NCBI GenBank assembly: GCA_963989385.1
Contig: OZ022509.1
Location: 79,134,667 to 79,198,666, forward strand
From: Ctena decussata
Lineage: Eukaryota > Mollusca > Bivalvia > Lucinida > Lucinidae
Length of the DNA stretch: 64,000 bases
Direction of reading: 5' to 3'
Every line of letters starts with the position of its first letter. Within the stretch, counting starts at the first letter, position 1. The notes below the pieces were generated by a model. It was not told the DNA's origin. It did no database searches and worked only from the letters and a program-made list of their open reading frames with translations. This document shows, in pieces, positions 52,501 through 64,000 of the stretch. The position numbers and the translations under genes were made by a program.

Positions 52501-55500
52501 GAATGTGTTTAATAATATTTAGACCATACTGATAGTGAAATGTGTTCAACAATAATGGAAGCATACCGACACTGAATATATAAACTGCATTTTCACAAAT
52601 GAACAGCGAGCGGGCTTAACATATGTGAAACCATATACTGACCCTGAACATATAGACTATATTTTGACAAATGATAGTAAGGCATGATTAACAAAAGTGG
52701 AACCATACAAGTGGAGTATATTTACAGTAGAAGGACCGACTTGACAGTTGAGCATCTTTATAGTAAGTGGAACTATACTAACACTTATGCATGTTTAACA
52801 TTAGTAAATCCATGATGAAAGTGGAGTGTAATAACATTAGTGGAACCATAATTTCAGTGGAGCGAGTAAACATTAGAAGACACCATACTGACATTGGATC
52901 ATGTTAAACGTTAAAGGAACCATATTGACAGTGTTGTGTGTTTAACATTAGTTGAACCATATTGACAGCGGAACGTGCTTACTATTAAAAGAAACATACT
53001 GACAGCTGAGAATAATAAATATTAGAGGAACAATACTGACATGGGAGCGGGTTAAACGTTAGTGGAACTATACTACGGGTGGTACGTGTTTAATTTTATT
53101 GGAACAATCTGACAATCGCCATCAACAAAACCATTGTGACAGATAACAAAGGAGCATGTTTGGTATGAGTGTAACCATACTGGCAGTGGAATATGTTAAA
53201 CATCAGAAACACCATACTGATAGTGGAACATTTTCAACATTATTGGATCTATTCTGACAGTGGAGCATGTTAATCATTATTGGAACCAAACTGAAAGTAG
53301 AGTATGTTCAACATTAGTGGAAACATACTGAAAGTGGGGTGTGTTTAATATTAGAGGAACCATACTGACAGGACAGGAGGGCAGTTATAAGGATAGCGGA
53401 ACTATACTCAGAGTGGCGCGTGATTTACATTTGTTGAACAATACTGATAGTGGAGTGTGTTTAACATTAGTGGAACCATACTGACAGTGGAACATGAATC
53501 ATTCTGACAGTTGTGCATGTTCAACATGAGTGGAAACATACTAGAAAGAGCGTTTTAAACATAAAAGGAGCCATACGAACAGTGGAGTGTATTAAACATT
53601 AGTGAAACAATACTAACAGTAGGGTTTGCTTAGCATTGGTGGGTCCATACTGACATTGGATTATGCTTAATATTAATGGAACCATGTTGACAGTGGACAG
53701 GGTTAACAAAATCGAACCATACTTACATTGGAGTGTGTTTTGCATAAGTGGAATGACAGTAACATTTGAACATGTTTAGTGGAAGAATAATCACTGTAGA
53801 ATGTGTTTACAGTGGAGCAACACTAACATAAGTGGAACCATAAAGACGGTGGAGCGCATTGATTTTATTAATTGGAACCACTCTCACAGTGTTATCCAGT
53901 ATAGGAACCATAACGACAGTGAAGTTTGTTTACAATAAGTGAAGCTATATTGACAGTGCAGCATGATTAACATAAGTGGAACTACAAAATTAGTGGAGCA
54001 TGTTTATCAATAAGGGAATGATAAAGACAGTGGAGTATTTTCAATATAGGATGCACCATGATGACAACAGATCGTATTAAACATACGTGGCACCACACAG
54101 GCAGTAGAGCGTGTTGAACAATAGTCGGACAATAATATAGTGGAGTGTGTTTAACATTATTGCAACAATACTAACAACAGAGCGATTTTGCCATCAGTGG
54201 AATCATAATGACAGTGGGGTGTGTTTAACATCAGTAGAATCATACAGACTGTGTGGCAAATTCAACATTAGTAGAACCATACTGACAGTGGGCCGTGTTT
54301 AAAAGAAAAAAAAACATACTGATAGTAGAGTGTGTGAAACAAAAGTTGAACGATAATGGCAGTGTAGCGTGTTTAACATAAGTGGAACCATAATGACAGT
54401 GAGGCGTGTTTAATATTAGGGGAAACATACTGACAGTGGAGGGTGATTAACATTAGAGGGACAATACTTACAGTGGAACGTGTTATACATTAGTTGAACT
54501 ATACTGAGAGTGGTTCGTGTTAATATTTGTGAAATCATACCGATAATGGAGCGTATTTAGCATTATTTGAACGATACTGACAGTCGCGTTTGCTGGCAGT
54601 AAAGCGTGTTTTACATAAGAGAACCATACTTACAGTTGGGCGTGTTTAACATTGGTAGAACAATAGTGACAACTGAAAATAGAAAATGCTTAATATTAGT
54701 GGAAACATACTGAAGGGCGAGCGTGTCTTATATTAGAGGAGCCATACCGACGGAGGAACGTGTTTTACATAATTGGACCGAAACTGACAGTAAAGCGTGT
54801 TTCACATTAGAAGAACCATACTGAAAGTACAGCGTGTCTAATCTTAGTGGAACTATACTAAGGGTTGATCTTAATAAACATTTGTGAAACACTACTGACA
54901 GTGGAGGGTGTTAAACATTAGTGAAAACATACTGATAGTGGTGCATGTTCAACATGAGTGGAACCAAAATAAAATAGTTGTTGAATATAGGTGGAACCAT
55001 ACTGACAGTGGAGTATGTAAAATATTAGTGTAACGCTACTGAGAGTTTGTTTTGTTTAGCATTGGTGGATCCACGCTGACATTGGAATATGTTTAACATT
55101 AGTTTAACCATTTTAACTAATCTAACAGAGGAGCGTGTTTCTACATTAATAGACGTTAATAACAGTGGAGTCTGTTCAATATTGCAAGCACCATAATGTC
55201 AACGGATGGTGTGAAACATAAGTGGAACCATACAGGCAGTGGATCGTGTTGAACATTAGCCGTACAATAAATAAAGTGGAGTGTATTTAACATTATTGAA
55301 ACAATACCGACAATAAAGTGATCTCACTGAAGTAAGTTTAATATGAGTGGAACCATACTGACAGGTGATCTTGTTTGACAAAAGTAGCACATACTGACAG
55401 AACAGTGTTTTAAACAAAAAGTGAATGATAATGACAATGTAGCATGTCGAACATAAGTGAAACCATAATGACAGTGGAGCCTGTTGAATATTAGAGGAAC

Positions 55501-56950
55501 CAAACACACAGTGGAGAGTGATTAACGTTAAATGGACAATACTTACAGTTGAGCGTGTTCAACATAAGTGGAACTATACTGACAGTGGTTCGTGTAAACA
55601 TAAGTGGAACCATATTGACAATGGAGCGTGTTTAACATAAGTTGAACCATACTGACAGTTGAGTTTTTTTAACATTAGTGGAACCATTATTACAGTGGAG
55701 CATGTTTAACATTAGAGAAAATATAATGACAATGGACAGTGTATATCATGAGTGGAACCAAACTAATAACTGAGCGTGTTTAACATTAGTGGAACCATAC
55801 AGACATTGGAGCGTGTTAACCGGTTATAGTATCAATACGAAACATCTGTGGATCTATACTGACTTAGATGTTATTAACATAAATGGAACCATGCATACAC
55901 TCATCATAAAAAACTACAAATGACAGAGGAGCAGGTTTACCATTAGTTGACCATACAGTCAGTGGAGTGTGTTAAACATTAATTATAGAGAAGCATGTTG
56001 AAGGTTAGTGGATTATACTCTCAGTGGAGTATGTTAAACATTAGCGTTATTATACTGAAAAAAGAGTTTGTTTAACATTAGTGAAACAAACTGAAACTGG
56101 GATGTACTTAATATTAGCGAAAACATAGTGACAGAGGAGCGAGTTGAACATAGGTGGAGCCATACTGACAGTTAAGCATGTTTAACATAAGAGGAACCAT
56201 ACTGACCTTGGGGCGTGTTTACATTGGTGGAACTATATTTAGAGTGGAGCGTGTCTAATATTTGTAAAACAATCATGACGATGGCGTATTTTTACATTAG
56301 CTGAACCAATCTGAGAGAGGAGCATGTTAATCATTATGGGAACACGTCTGACAGTGAAAAATGATTTGTACTAGTGGAACCATACACAAAGAAGCGTGTT
56401 TAACATACGCGGAACCATACCGGACTACATTGTGACAAAATAACAGTGGAGCGTGTTTAGCCTAAGTAGAACTATGCTCAAACTGAACATATAAATACAT
56501 TGTGACTCATGGAACATGTTCGGCATTAGTGGAACTTTACTTACACTAACCATTTAAAGTAAATTGTGACAAATGACAGTGGTGCATGTTTAACGATAGC
56601 AGAACCATACAAACAGTAGAGTGTGTTTAAAATTAAAGGAACCATACTGACAGTAGAGCATTTATCACAAGTGGAATCATACTAACGGTTAAGCATGTAC
56701 AAATTTTGTATAAACAAGATGACAGTGAAATGTGTTTAACATATTAAGTGGAACCATAATGACACTGGAGCAAGTTTAAAATTAGAAGAAACCATACTTA
56801 CAGTGGAGCACGTTAAACATGAGACGAAACATACTGACAATGTGTGTTTAACATTTGTGGAACCATACTGAGAGTGGAGTGTGTTTAACATTAGAGAAAC
56901 CATACTGTTAGTTTGGAGAGGAACAATACTAACTGTGGAGCGCTTTAATA

Positions 56951-57914
56951 CGAGGGTCATCCAATAAGTCCTGCAAACGGCCAAGTTTCAGGCAAATGAT
57001 AATTAAAAACGAATCAAGCAATCCACTTTCCTACATTGCATCTTCCATTCTTTCCTGTCAACAATTTCCAGAAACGTCATGATCTTACAAATGGCGTTGC
57101 TAGGCAACTGAAGAATACTTCCATTATGGGTGCGGCGGTGGCTTCTTGTTGTCTGTTTAAGATCCCATAGCTAAGTTCAGAAAGCTTGTAAATATCTGAA
57201 GTTTGCTAGGAGATACGGAACATAATACTGAAGTATGTACACGGTACCAAGGTTAAGATATTGCCGTCAGTCAAGATATTATTATTGCTCAAAGGAAGTT
57301 TACCATGTTCTTCGGGCAGCTAAAATGTCATATAAAATGAGTATATGAAGAAGAGGCTTTCACAGCAGCTGAAATGTTTCCTAAACTGCCATTAATTTGC
57401 TATCAAAGAATAGTCCAGAGATGCTAAAATGTAGATGTTAGAGAAAATATAAGCTTCGAGCCTTGCTTAATATCGTTTGCAGCCTTAAGAAATCAGAGGT
57501 AAACGTCAAAAACTAGAATTTTGCTAAAATTCTGTAATATTATCTTGTTGCCTAGCAACCACATTTGTTTGGTAATGTGAAATAATAACTGTCTCTTATT
57601 TGAGTTCTTAAATATAAGGCGATTACTTTAGAACATGAATTCTTGCAATTTGAAAGAATTATAAACATATATGCAGGAATTTTCTTCCCTTCACCTCTTG
57701 TAAAAGACGTCGTGTTTGTGCAATTTTACCGCCGGTATCGCTTACACCTTTGCATTCAAAACCCTCCCATATCTGAGAAAGGAATGTCACATGTATGATT
57801 TTTAGCACATATGTGTATTATATACGTAAGCTGTTAATGGTATAATTTGAGTACCCTACCTCAATTAATAAAGCAGTAATGACGGCGTTTGCAAGTCTTA
57901 TTGGATGACCCTCG
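56951..57914. mobile_element. Mariner-like miniature element 1 in the minisatellite
   Basis: 964 bp flanked by TA on both sides. The terminal inverted repeat is CGAGGGTCATCCAATAAG (exact) followed by about 12 bases with 3 to 4 differences. No transposase frame remains. TA duplication and CGAGGG ends fit the Tc1/mariner superfamily. Confidence 0.85.
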
Positions 57915-58480
57915 TATAAGAACTTGACTACGAGTGGATAGTGTTTGACATTATAGGAACCATACTTGCAATGGAGCATGTTTAACGTAGCTTTAACAAT
58001 ACTGACAGTCGGGCTTGCTTAGCATAAGTGGAACGTTACTGATAGTGGTGTATGTTTAAATTGAACCATATTGACAATAGAGTGCGTTTAACATTTATGA
58101 AACCATATAACCGTTGAGCATGTTTAGTGCAACCATACTCACAATAGAGCGAATTTAACATTAAGGAACCATAATTACAATGAAGTGTGAGTAACATGAG
58201 TGGAAATACTGACAGTGGAGTGTGTTTGGCATTGGCAGAACCATACCGACAGTTGAGGATGTTTAACATCAGTAGAACCAAACTGACAGTAGAAGGAAAC
58301 ATAATTACAAGAGAGTTGTTTGAACATATCTGACACTGAAGCATGTTAAACGTTAGTGTAACCATTATCCTTATGGGGCCTGAATGTGACTGGAGCGATA
58401 AAGGCAATGGTGCATGTTTAATATAAGTAGAACCATAACAACTGTTGTGTGTATATGTGTTAAACATTGGTGGACCGATA

Positions 58481-59405
58481 CGAGGGGTGATCATTAAATA
58501 GTGGAAACTAGCATTTATCTTATTAGCTATGTATAAAAACAGTACCGCAGATATATAAAACCTAAGAAGCAAATTTATGACATATAATCAAGTTTTACAG
58601 TATTTTTAGGAATATCGTTGCCATGGCAACGATGCCTTAAACTTCTAAGGGATTAGTCTCTAAATTTTTGTAAATTTCCATCTATATTTGCTGATGATAA
58701 GTAGCAAAGAATGGATAAAGGTTTGTAATGGTGTGATGGCTTGGTACAAGCCTCAGCTACTAAAACAAATAAAATATATAGTTATTCGTGCCTTGCACTC
58801 AAATCTGGCAGAAATGCAGACTGTGAAATATATTTTTAATGAGCTAAATTTGACGTTTTTTGCCGTTTTTAATGCGAAGGGACCAGAATTGTGACGTCAT
58901 TGCACTTTAACAAGCAGAGTCTTGGGAGAATTGTATGGCACAAAGAACCAAAAGTATCCTGTACGTGATAACCTATCAATTAACTTTAGCATCATACTGG
59001 AAATTACGGAATAAAATGTCAAATTCCCTAAAAATCAATTATTTCAACCCTTGCTTTAATTCATGCCAGATTTCAGAACATTATCATTAACAATCGTTAT
59101 ATGTGTGCCTCCAAAAACCTAACAATATTGGAAGGTGTTCCTAAATTTTCAGTATCTCTTTACATATCATACATAATGAGCATAATAAAAACACCTCCTT
59201 ACCAAAATAACGTCGATTAATCACACGTGATACCCGGCATGAACGTGACGTCGTAAGTTGCTACGGTAACACGTTAAAATTTCGATCTCAAACATGGATT
59301 TGAAAGCTCCAAAGACCCTTTTTGGTGTTACATGCAGGATACTTATTTCTGTATAAAATTAGCTAATCTACAAAGGTGTTTCCATTACTTTATAATCACC
59401 CCAAG
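58481..59405. mobile_element. Mariner-like miniature element 2 in the minisatellite
   Basis: 925 bp flanked by TA. The ends are CGAGGGGTGATCATTAAATA and, inverted, CTTGGGGTGATTATAAAGTA, followed by TGGAAAC in both; 22 of 28 bases match. It has a perfect 20-bp palindrome ATCGTTGCCATGGCAACGAT at 58614-58633. No transposase is recognised. It differs from element 1 in the interior. Confidence 0.8.
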
Positions 59406-59601
59406 TAATGGCAGCGGAGTGCATCGTGTTGAATAATATTGAACCATACTGAAAATAAACAGTATTTAACAAAAGTTCCGGCATAATGGCAATTGAACAT
59501 GCTTATCATTAGTGGAGCCAGACTGACAATGGAGTTTGTTTAACTTTAGTGGAAGCATGCTGAAACATAAAGCCTGTTTAACATAAGTGGAACCATACTA
59601 A

Positions 59602-61319
59602 CCAGAGGGCCAATGGCTCTATATCGCTCACCTGAGCACTGAGGTTACAGCAACAAAACACCATGCACAACAGCAATAAAAAAACACAATTTATGTAGAG
59701 GATAATATTACAAACGTTTAAGCAAAAAAAAAGCTTTATCCCCCCTTAATGGCTCCTCAGAAGATCTTAATGGCAAAAAAAAAATGAAAATTTGGCCTTT
59801 CAGCTGAATGGCAACCAATCGAAATCAGGTATTTGGGAAAAATTCATATGGCTGGTAGAGGACTACTCCAGGAACATTTCTGTAAAGTCTTTGTCAAAAT
59901 ATCTGCAGTAACACAGAAATAAATAGCAAATGTCCACTTTCCCTATTATAAGTCTATGGAAACGTTAAGTTACCATAGCAACGAATTCACATGGGCAATG
60001 ATAATATAAAACATACTTTAGGTAGAGGTATGCGAAGTATCAGCTTCACCCCCCCTCATGGCTTCATTTTTCCCATAAAAAGTCAATGGAAACTATAAGT
60101 TGCCACAGCACTGCAACCAAAGTTCTTATGGGATTGGAAGAAAAAGAATAAAATTTACGTGGAGGCTACTGTCATCAACACGTTTGCACAATATCAGCTT
60201 CATCCCCCATTTGGCTTCTGAGTAGAAGATTTTTTTTTTTTTCGAAAATTTACCCTATATTTTGCCATGGCAACCAATCAAATTCAGCGATTTGGAAAAA
60301 ATTCATATGAATCGTAGAGGACTACTCAAGAAACATTTCTGTAGAAAAAAAAATCTAAATAACTGCAGTTAGACAGCAAAAATTGCCAATTTCCATTTTC
60401 CCCCTTATAAGTCAATGGAAACTCTTAGTTGCCATAGCAACCAAACTGCTGGAGCAATTGCCATGAAAAACAGTAATTCCATAGAGACTAGTACTAAGGT
60501 TCTTTCTGTAAAGTTTGAGCTTTATTGGCAACACTTTTTCCGCGAAGATGATTTTTTAATATTTTTCTATTTTTAACTATTCGGTTGCAATGGCAACCAG
60601 CCAAACTGCGCGATTTGCATAAATTTAACATGGCTGGTTAAAGACTACTCAAGGTACATTTCCATGAAAGTTTTGTTGAAATATCTGCAGTGGCATAGCA
60701 ATAAATGCAAATTTTCCATTTTGCCATTATAAGTCAATGGCAACTTTCAGTTCCCATAGCAACCAAACTGCTAGAGCAATTGCCAAGAAAAACAGTACTT
60801 TTATAGAGACTAGTACTAAGATCCTTTCAGTGAAGTTTGAGCTTTATTGGTTGTATAGATTCTGAGGAGATGATTTTTTAATATTTTTTCTATTTTTAAC
60901 CATTCGGTTGCCATGGCAACCAGCCAAATTGTGCAATTTACATTAACTTCATGTGGCTGATAGAGAACTGCTCAAGGAACATTTCTGTAAAAGTTTTGTC
61001 AAAATATCTGCCGTAACATAGCAATAAATGCAAATTTTAAATTTTTCCCATACAAGTCAATGGAAACTTTAAGTTGCCATAGCAACCAAAGTTCTGAAGC
61101 GATTTGGATAAAAAACAGTATTATTGGTTCCCGCTGCCTATAGATGCTACATATGAAATTTGGTAACAATGGGCCTTGTAGTTTCAGAGAAGATGTTGTT
61201 TGAAAATGTTGACGGACGACGGGCGACGGACGGACGGACGGACGGACGGACGGACGACGGACGACGGATGCCTGCCTATACTATAAGCTCACCTGTGAGC
61301 CTTCGGCTCAGGTGAGCTA
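59602..61319 (-). mobile_element. Tandem-core element family A, copy 4 (third core type)
   Basis: Reverse orientation. The 5' end at 61319 has TTAGCTCACCTGAGCC, a hairpin with GGCTCACAGGTGAGC, and a GTCCGTCCGTCC tract. The core units of about 300 bp differ from copies 1 to 3 (TTGCCATGGCAACCA, CTGGTTGGTAG-like blocks, TTTCCATTGACTTATAAGGG in reverse, GTTGCTATGGCAACT). The 3' end has GGTGAGCGATATAGAGCCATTGGCCCTCT, given here as AGAGCC-ATT-GGCCCT hairpin. Confidence 0.85.
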
Positions 61320-62046
61320 AAAATGGAGCAAACACAATGTTATCGAAGCCATAATGACAGTTCAGCGTGCTAAACATAAGTCTAACCAAACTCACAGTAT
61401 TATAGGAACCATTATGACAGTAATGTATAGTACCATGAGTGAAACAAAACTGACAGTGGAGCATGTTTATCGTAGGTGGAACTTTACTAACGGGGGGGGG
61501 GGGGATGCGTGTTTAACTTTAATAGATATAGAACCATAATCTCAGTGGAGTGTTTTTTACAAAAAGGTACCATAATGACAGTGGAACGAGTTTAACTTCA
61601 GTGGAGCCATAATAACGGCGATGTGTGTTCAACATTATTGAAACCATACTGACAATGGAGCTTGTTAACAATTAGTAAGACCGTTAAATGAGAGTAGGTG
61701 TGCTTCATATCAGTGGAAGCATACAGACTGGGAAGCGTGTTCAGCATTAGTGGAACCATATTGACAGTGGCGCATGTTAAACAGTAAAATTACTATTCTG
61801 ACAGTGGATTGTGTCAAACATAAGTGGAACAATAATGACAGTGGAGCGTGTAAAACCATAGTGGAACCATACTAACAGTATCTAACGTGAGAATACATTC
61901 TGACAGTGGACTGTTGGAACCATAATGACAGTGGAGCGTGTAAAACCATAGTAGAACCATACTGACAGTATTTAAGATGAGAATACATTCTGACATAGGA
62001 TTGTTTTAACATAAGAGGAACCATACTGATATCGGAGCATGTTTAA

Positions 62047-62260
62047 CATTAACGTTCGATACCCGGTCCGGCCACATACTTTCATTTCTGCTTCCGCTTA
62101 TTCAAGAAAGGCAGTTGCCAGTAACTGGTGAAAGTAAGTACTCTTAGTTCTGGTTAACCGCTTAAGATGTCTAAGCCTTCCCAGAAATAGTGTGGTTAGG
62201 TTAACTGGCCGTCCCGACTTGACCGTAGCTGTTTACCTTGGACGTTTTACAATAACTCAA
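62047..62260 (+). mobile_element. 5' truncated SINE in the minisatellite
   Basis: Starts inside the B box (GTTCGATACCCGGTCCGGCCA) and follows the full SINE at 17865-18056: TACTTTC-TTTC, GGCAGTTG-CAGTAACTGG, GGTTAACCGCTTA, AATAGTGTGGTTA and TGTTTACC-TGGACGTT. The tail is decayed. Confidence 0.85.
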
Positions 62261-63725
62261 CAGCAACACATTAACATTAATGAAACCATAATAAGAGTGG
62301 GGCGTGTTTAACATAAAGTTGAACCAAAACGACAGTGAAGCATGTTAAACAGTGGAACCGTACAGGCAGTGAAGCGTGTTTAAAATTAATGGAACCATGA
62401 TGGCAGTAAAGTGTGTTTTACACCATAATGACAGTGGATCGTGTTTAACATTAGTAGAACCATAATGACAATGGAGTGTTTGTTTACATTACTGAAACCA
62501 TATTTACAATGGAACCATAATGACAGCGGAGTGTGTTTAACAGCATAAGAACCATAGTGACAAAGGAACATGTTGAACAGTTTTAGAACCATAATGACAG
62601 TGGAGCGTATTTAAAATTAGTGGAACTACACAGACAGTGGAGAGTGTTTAACATAATCAAACTGTACTGACAATGGAGTGTATTTAACTTTGTTTGATCC
62701 AAACTCAGTTGAAAGCATGTTAAATATTATTGACAGTGCAACATGTGTAGCACTAGTGGAACCTTAATGACAGTGAAATGTGTTTTACATTAGATGCTAC
62801 ATAATAACAGCGGGTCGTGCTAAACATTAGTGGAATCAAATAACAGTGGAGCGTGTTTAACAATATACGGACCATTATGACAATAGAGTGTGTTTTACAT
62901 TATTGAAACCAAAGTGACAATGCAGCGACTTTACCATTAGTGGAATTATAATGACAGTGTGTGTTTAACATTATTGGAGCTATATTGACAAAGAAGACAG
63001 TGGGGCGTTTTTAACAATACTGGAACCTTACTGACAGCGGAGTGTGTTTAACATGAGCGGATAGATAATGGCAGTAGAGTGTGTTTTACATTATTTCAAC
63101 CATAATGACAATGGATTGTGTTTAGCATTATTTGAACCATAATGACATAAGAACTTGTTTAAAACAAGTGTTACCACCGTCATTGAGTGTATTTAACATT
63201 AGTGAAACCATACTCACAATGATGCTAGATTATATTAATTGGAGCATGTTTAACATTACTGGAACCATAATGAAAGTGGATAATAAAGCTGGAGTGTGTT
63301 TACATTTTATTGACATATAAGCGTATTTAACAGTATTGGAAACATACTGACAGTGCAGTTTGTTTAACATTAGAGACACAATAATGATAGTTGCTCGTGT
63401 TTCACATTTTTGGGACCATCATGACTGTGGACCATGTTTAGCACTACTCGAACCATAACGATAACATTAGTGGAACCATATTGATAATGGAAGTTGTTGA
63501 ACATCAGTGGAACCATACTGACAGTAATGCCTGCTCAGTATTAGTGGAACCATAGAGGCTATGGCGCATGTTAAACAATAGTTGAACCATCATAAAAGTG
63601 GTGCGTGTTTAAAAATAGAGGGAGCATACTGGCACTGGAATTAGTTTAACATTAGTGTATCCATAATGACAGTAGAGTGTGTTTTACATTATTGGAACCA
63701 TACTGACAATGGAGCATGTTTTGGA

Positions 63726-63866
63726 AGGACTATGTTGTCCTGGGAAGAAAACAGGAGATCACGAAAGTAGTTCCCCTTTGTAATAATGCCAGAAAGACAT
63801 GAAGGTATATCCACACACCTGGGGGGTGGTGGGGGTGAGGGGGGATAGTCGGGCGTTTGTGCTGGC
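63726..63866. other. Right border of the minisatellite, G-rich tract
   Basis: Contains GGGGGGTGGTGGGGGTGAGG and a further G run (63822-63846), which could fold as a G-quadruplex. No gene is seen. Confidence 0.5.
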
Positions 63867-64000
63867 TATAACTTTCAGTGTCAGGGCGTCCTACATGTAT
63901 TTGGATAAAAGTAGGGCAAGGGCCTATTGTGCTTGCAGTAGGTGCGGTTGCTGGTTGTTTTGATTTTGTTTTTCTCGTCTATCATTTCTCTTTACTTTCT
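63867..64000 (+). repeat. Dispersed repeat family J, second copy
   Basis: Aligns with 26040-26170 (ACTTTCAGTG, GGGCGTCCTAC, GGCCTA-TGT-CTTGCA, GTAGG-GCGG). It is cut by the window end. Confidence 0.6.

Larger units (their letters stand above)
49535..63725. repeat. 37-bp minisatellite, roughly 280 units
   Basis: The consensus unit is TTAGTGGAACCATACAGACA, then GTGGAGCGTGTTTAACA. Units from about 49700 to 50700 are close to the consensus. Further right the variable triplet changes (CATACTGACAG, then CATAATGACAG) and units lose uniformity. Four insertions interrupt the array, totalling about 3.8 kb. Open frames on the minus strand arise because 37 is not a multiple of three and most units have few stops; they are not genes. 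Confidence 0.95.

Noticed and set aside
58036..58572. 178-codon minus-strand frame
   Set aside because: It spans array units and the left end of miniature element 2, so it is a composite by chance.
49473..62592. Many minus-strand open frames of 60-180 codons with MVPLMLNTLHC-like peptides
   Set aside because: They follow the 37-bp repeat, shifting frame each unit. No start, splice or motif signals support them. They are by-products of the array.
49535..63725. CRISPR-like array
   Set aside because: The 37-bp units abut with no unique spacers, and the context is a eukaryotic gene with introns.

Overview
This is eukaryotic DNA, most likely from a bivalve mollusc. The window is AT-rich and contains one large spliced gene with introns of 2 to 15 kb. 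Its receptor type and its dense set of tandem-core repeat elements, tRNA-derived SINEs and long minisatellites are what I know from bivalve genomes. The species assignment is inference, as no rRNA or mitochondrial marker is present.

The one host gene I can support runs on the + strand from 7201 to 48772 and has five coding exons: 7201-7938, 10039-10200, 24842-25060, 36891-37143 and 45559-48772. The junction phases (0, 0, 0, 1) agree throughout. The product is a NOD-like receptor. Its N-terminal region has two copies of a Cys-rich module, followed by a HEPN-like domain with an RNxxxH motif. Two coiled-coil exons come next, then a NACHT NTPase, then four tandem 82-83-residue leucine-rich blocks. 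Intron 1 appears to use a GC donor. The NACHT exon carries a one-base frame break between Walker A and Walker B, so this is either an allele-specific pseudogene or a sequence error.

Upstream (1-7180) there are dispersed repeat fragments, a SINE tail and a minisatellite of about 90 bp (3180-4890), with no convincing gene. The introns are packed with mobile DNA. Intron 2 holds a 5.1-kb Gypsy-type LTR element on the minus strand (11174-16305; TSD CCTAA), a LINE fragment split by a SINE, and nested tandem-core elements. Introns 3 and 4 hold more tandem-core elements, named A to F here. Those with both ends share a 5' terminal inverted motif, usually a TCCG-rich tract, internal tandem repeats, a subterminal copy of the inverted motif, and in most a 3' hairpin ending CTTG or CTAG before a T. 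I read them as Helentron/Helitron-related non-autonomous elements. One of them (B) ends 11 bp before exon 4.

Downstream of the gene, about 49535-63725 is a 37-bp minisatellite of roughly 280 units. It is interrupted by two mariner-like miniature elements, one tandem-core element and one SINE fragment. The last 300 bp return to dispersed repeat.
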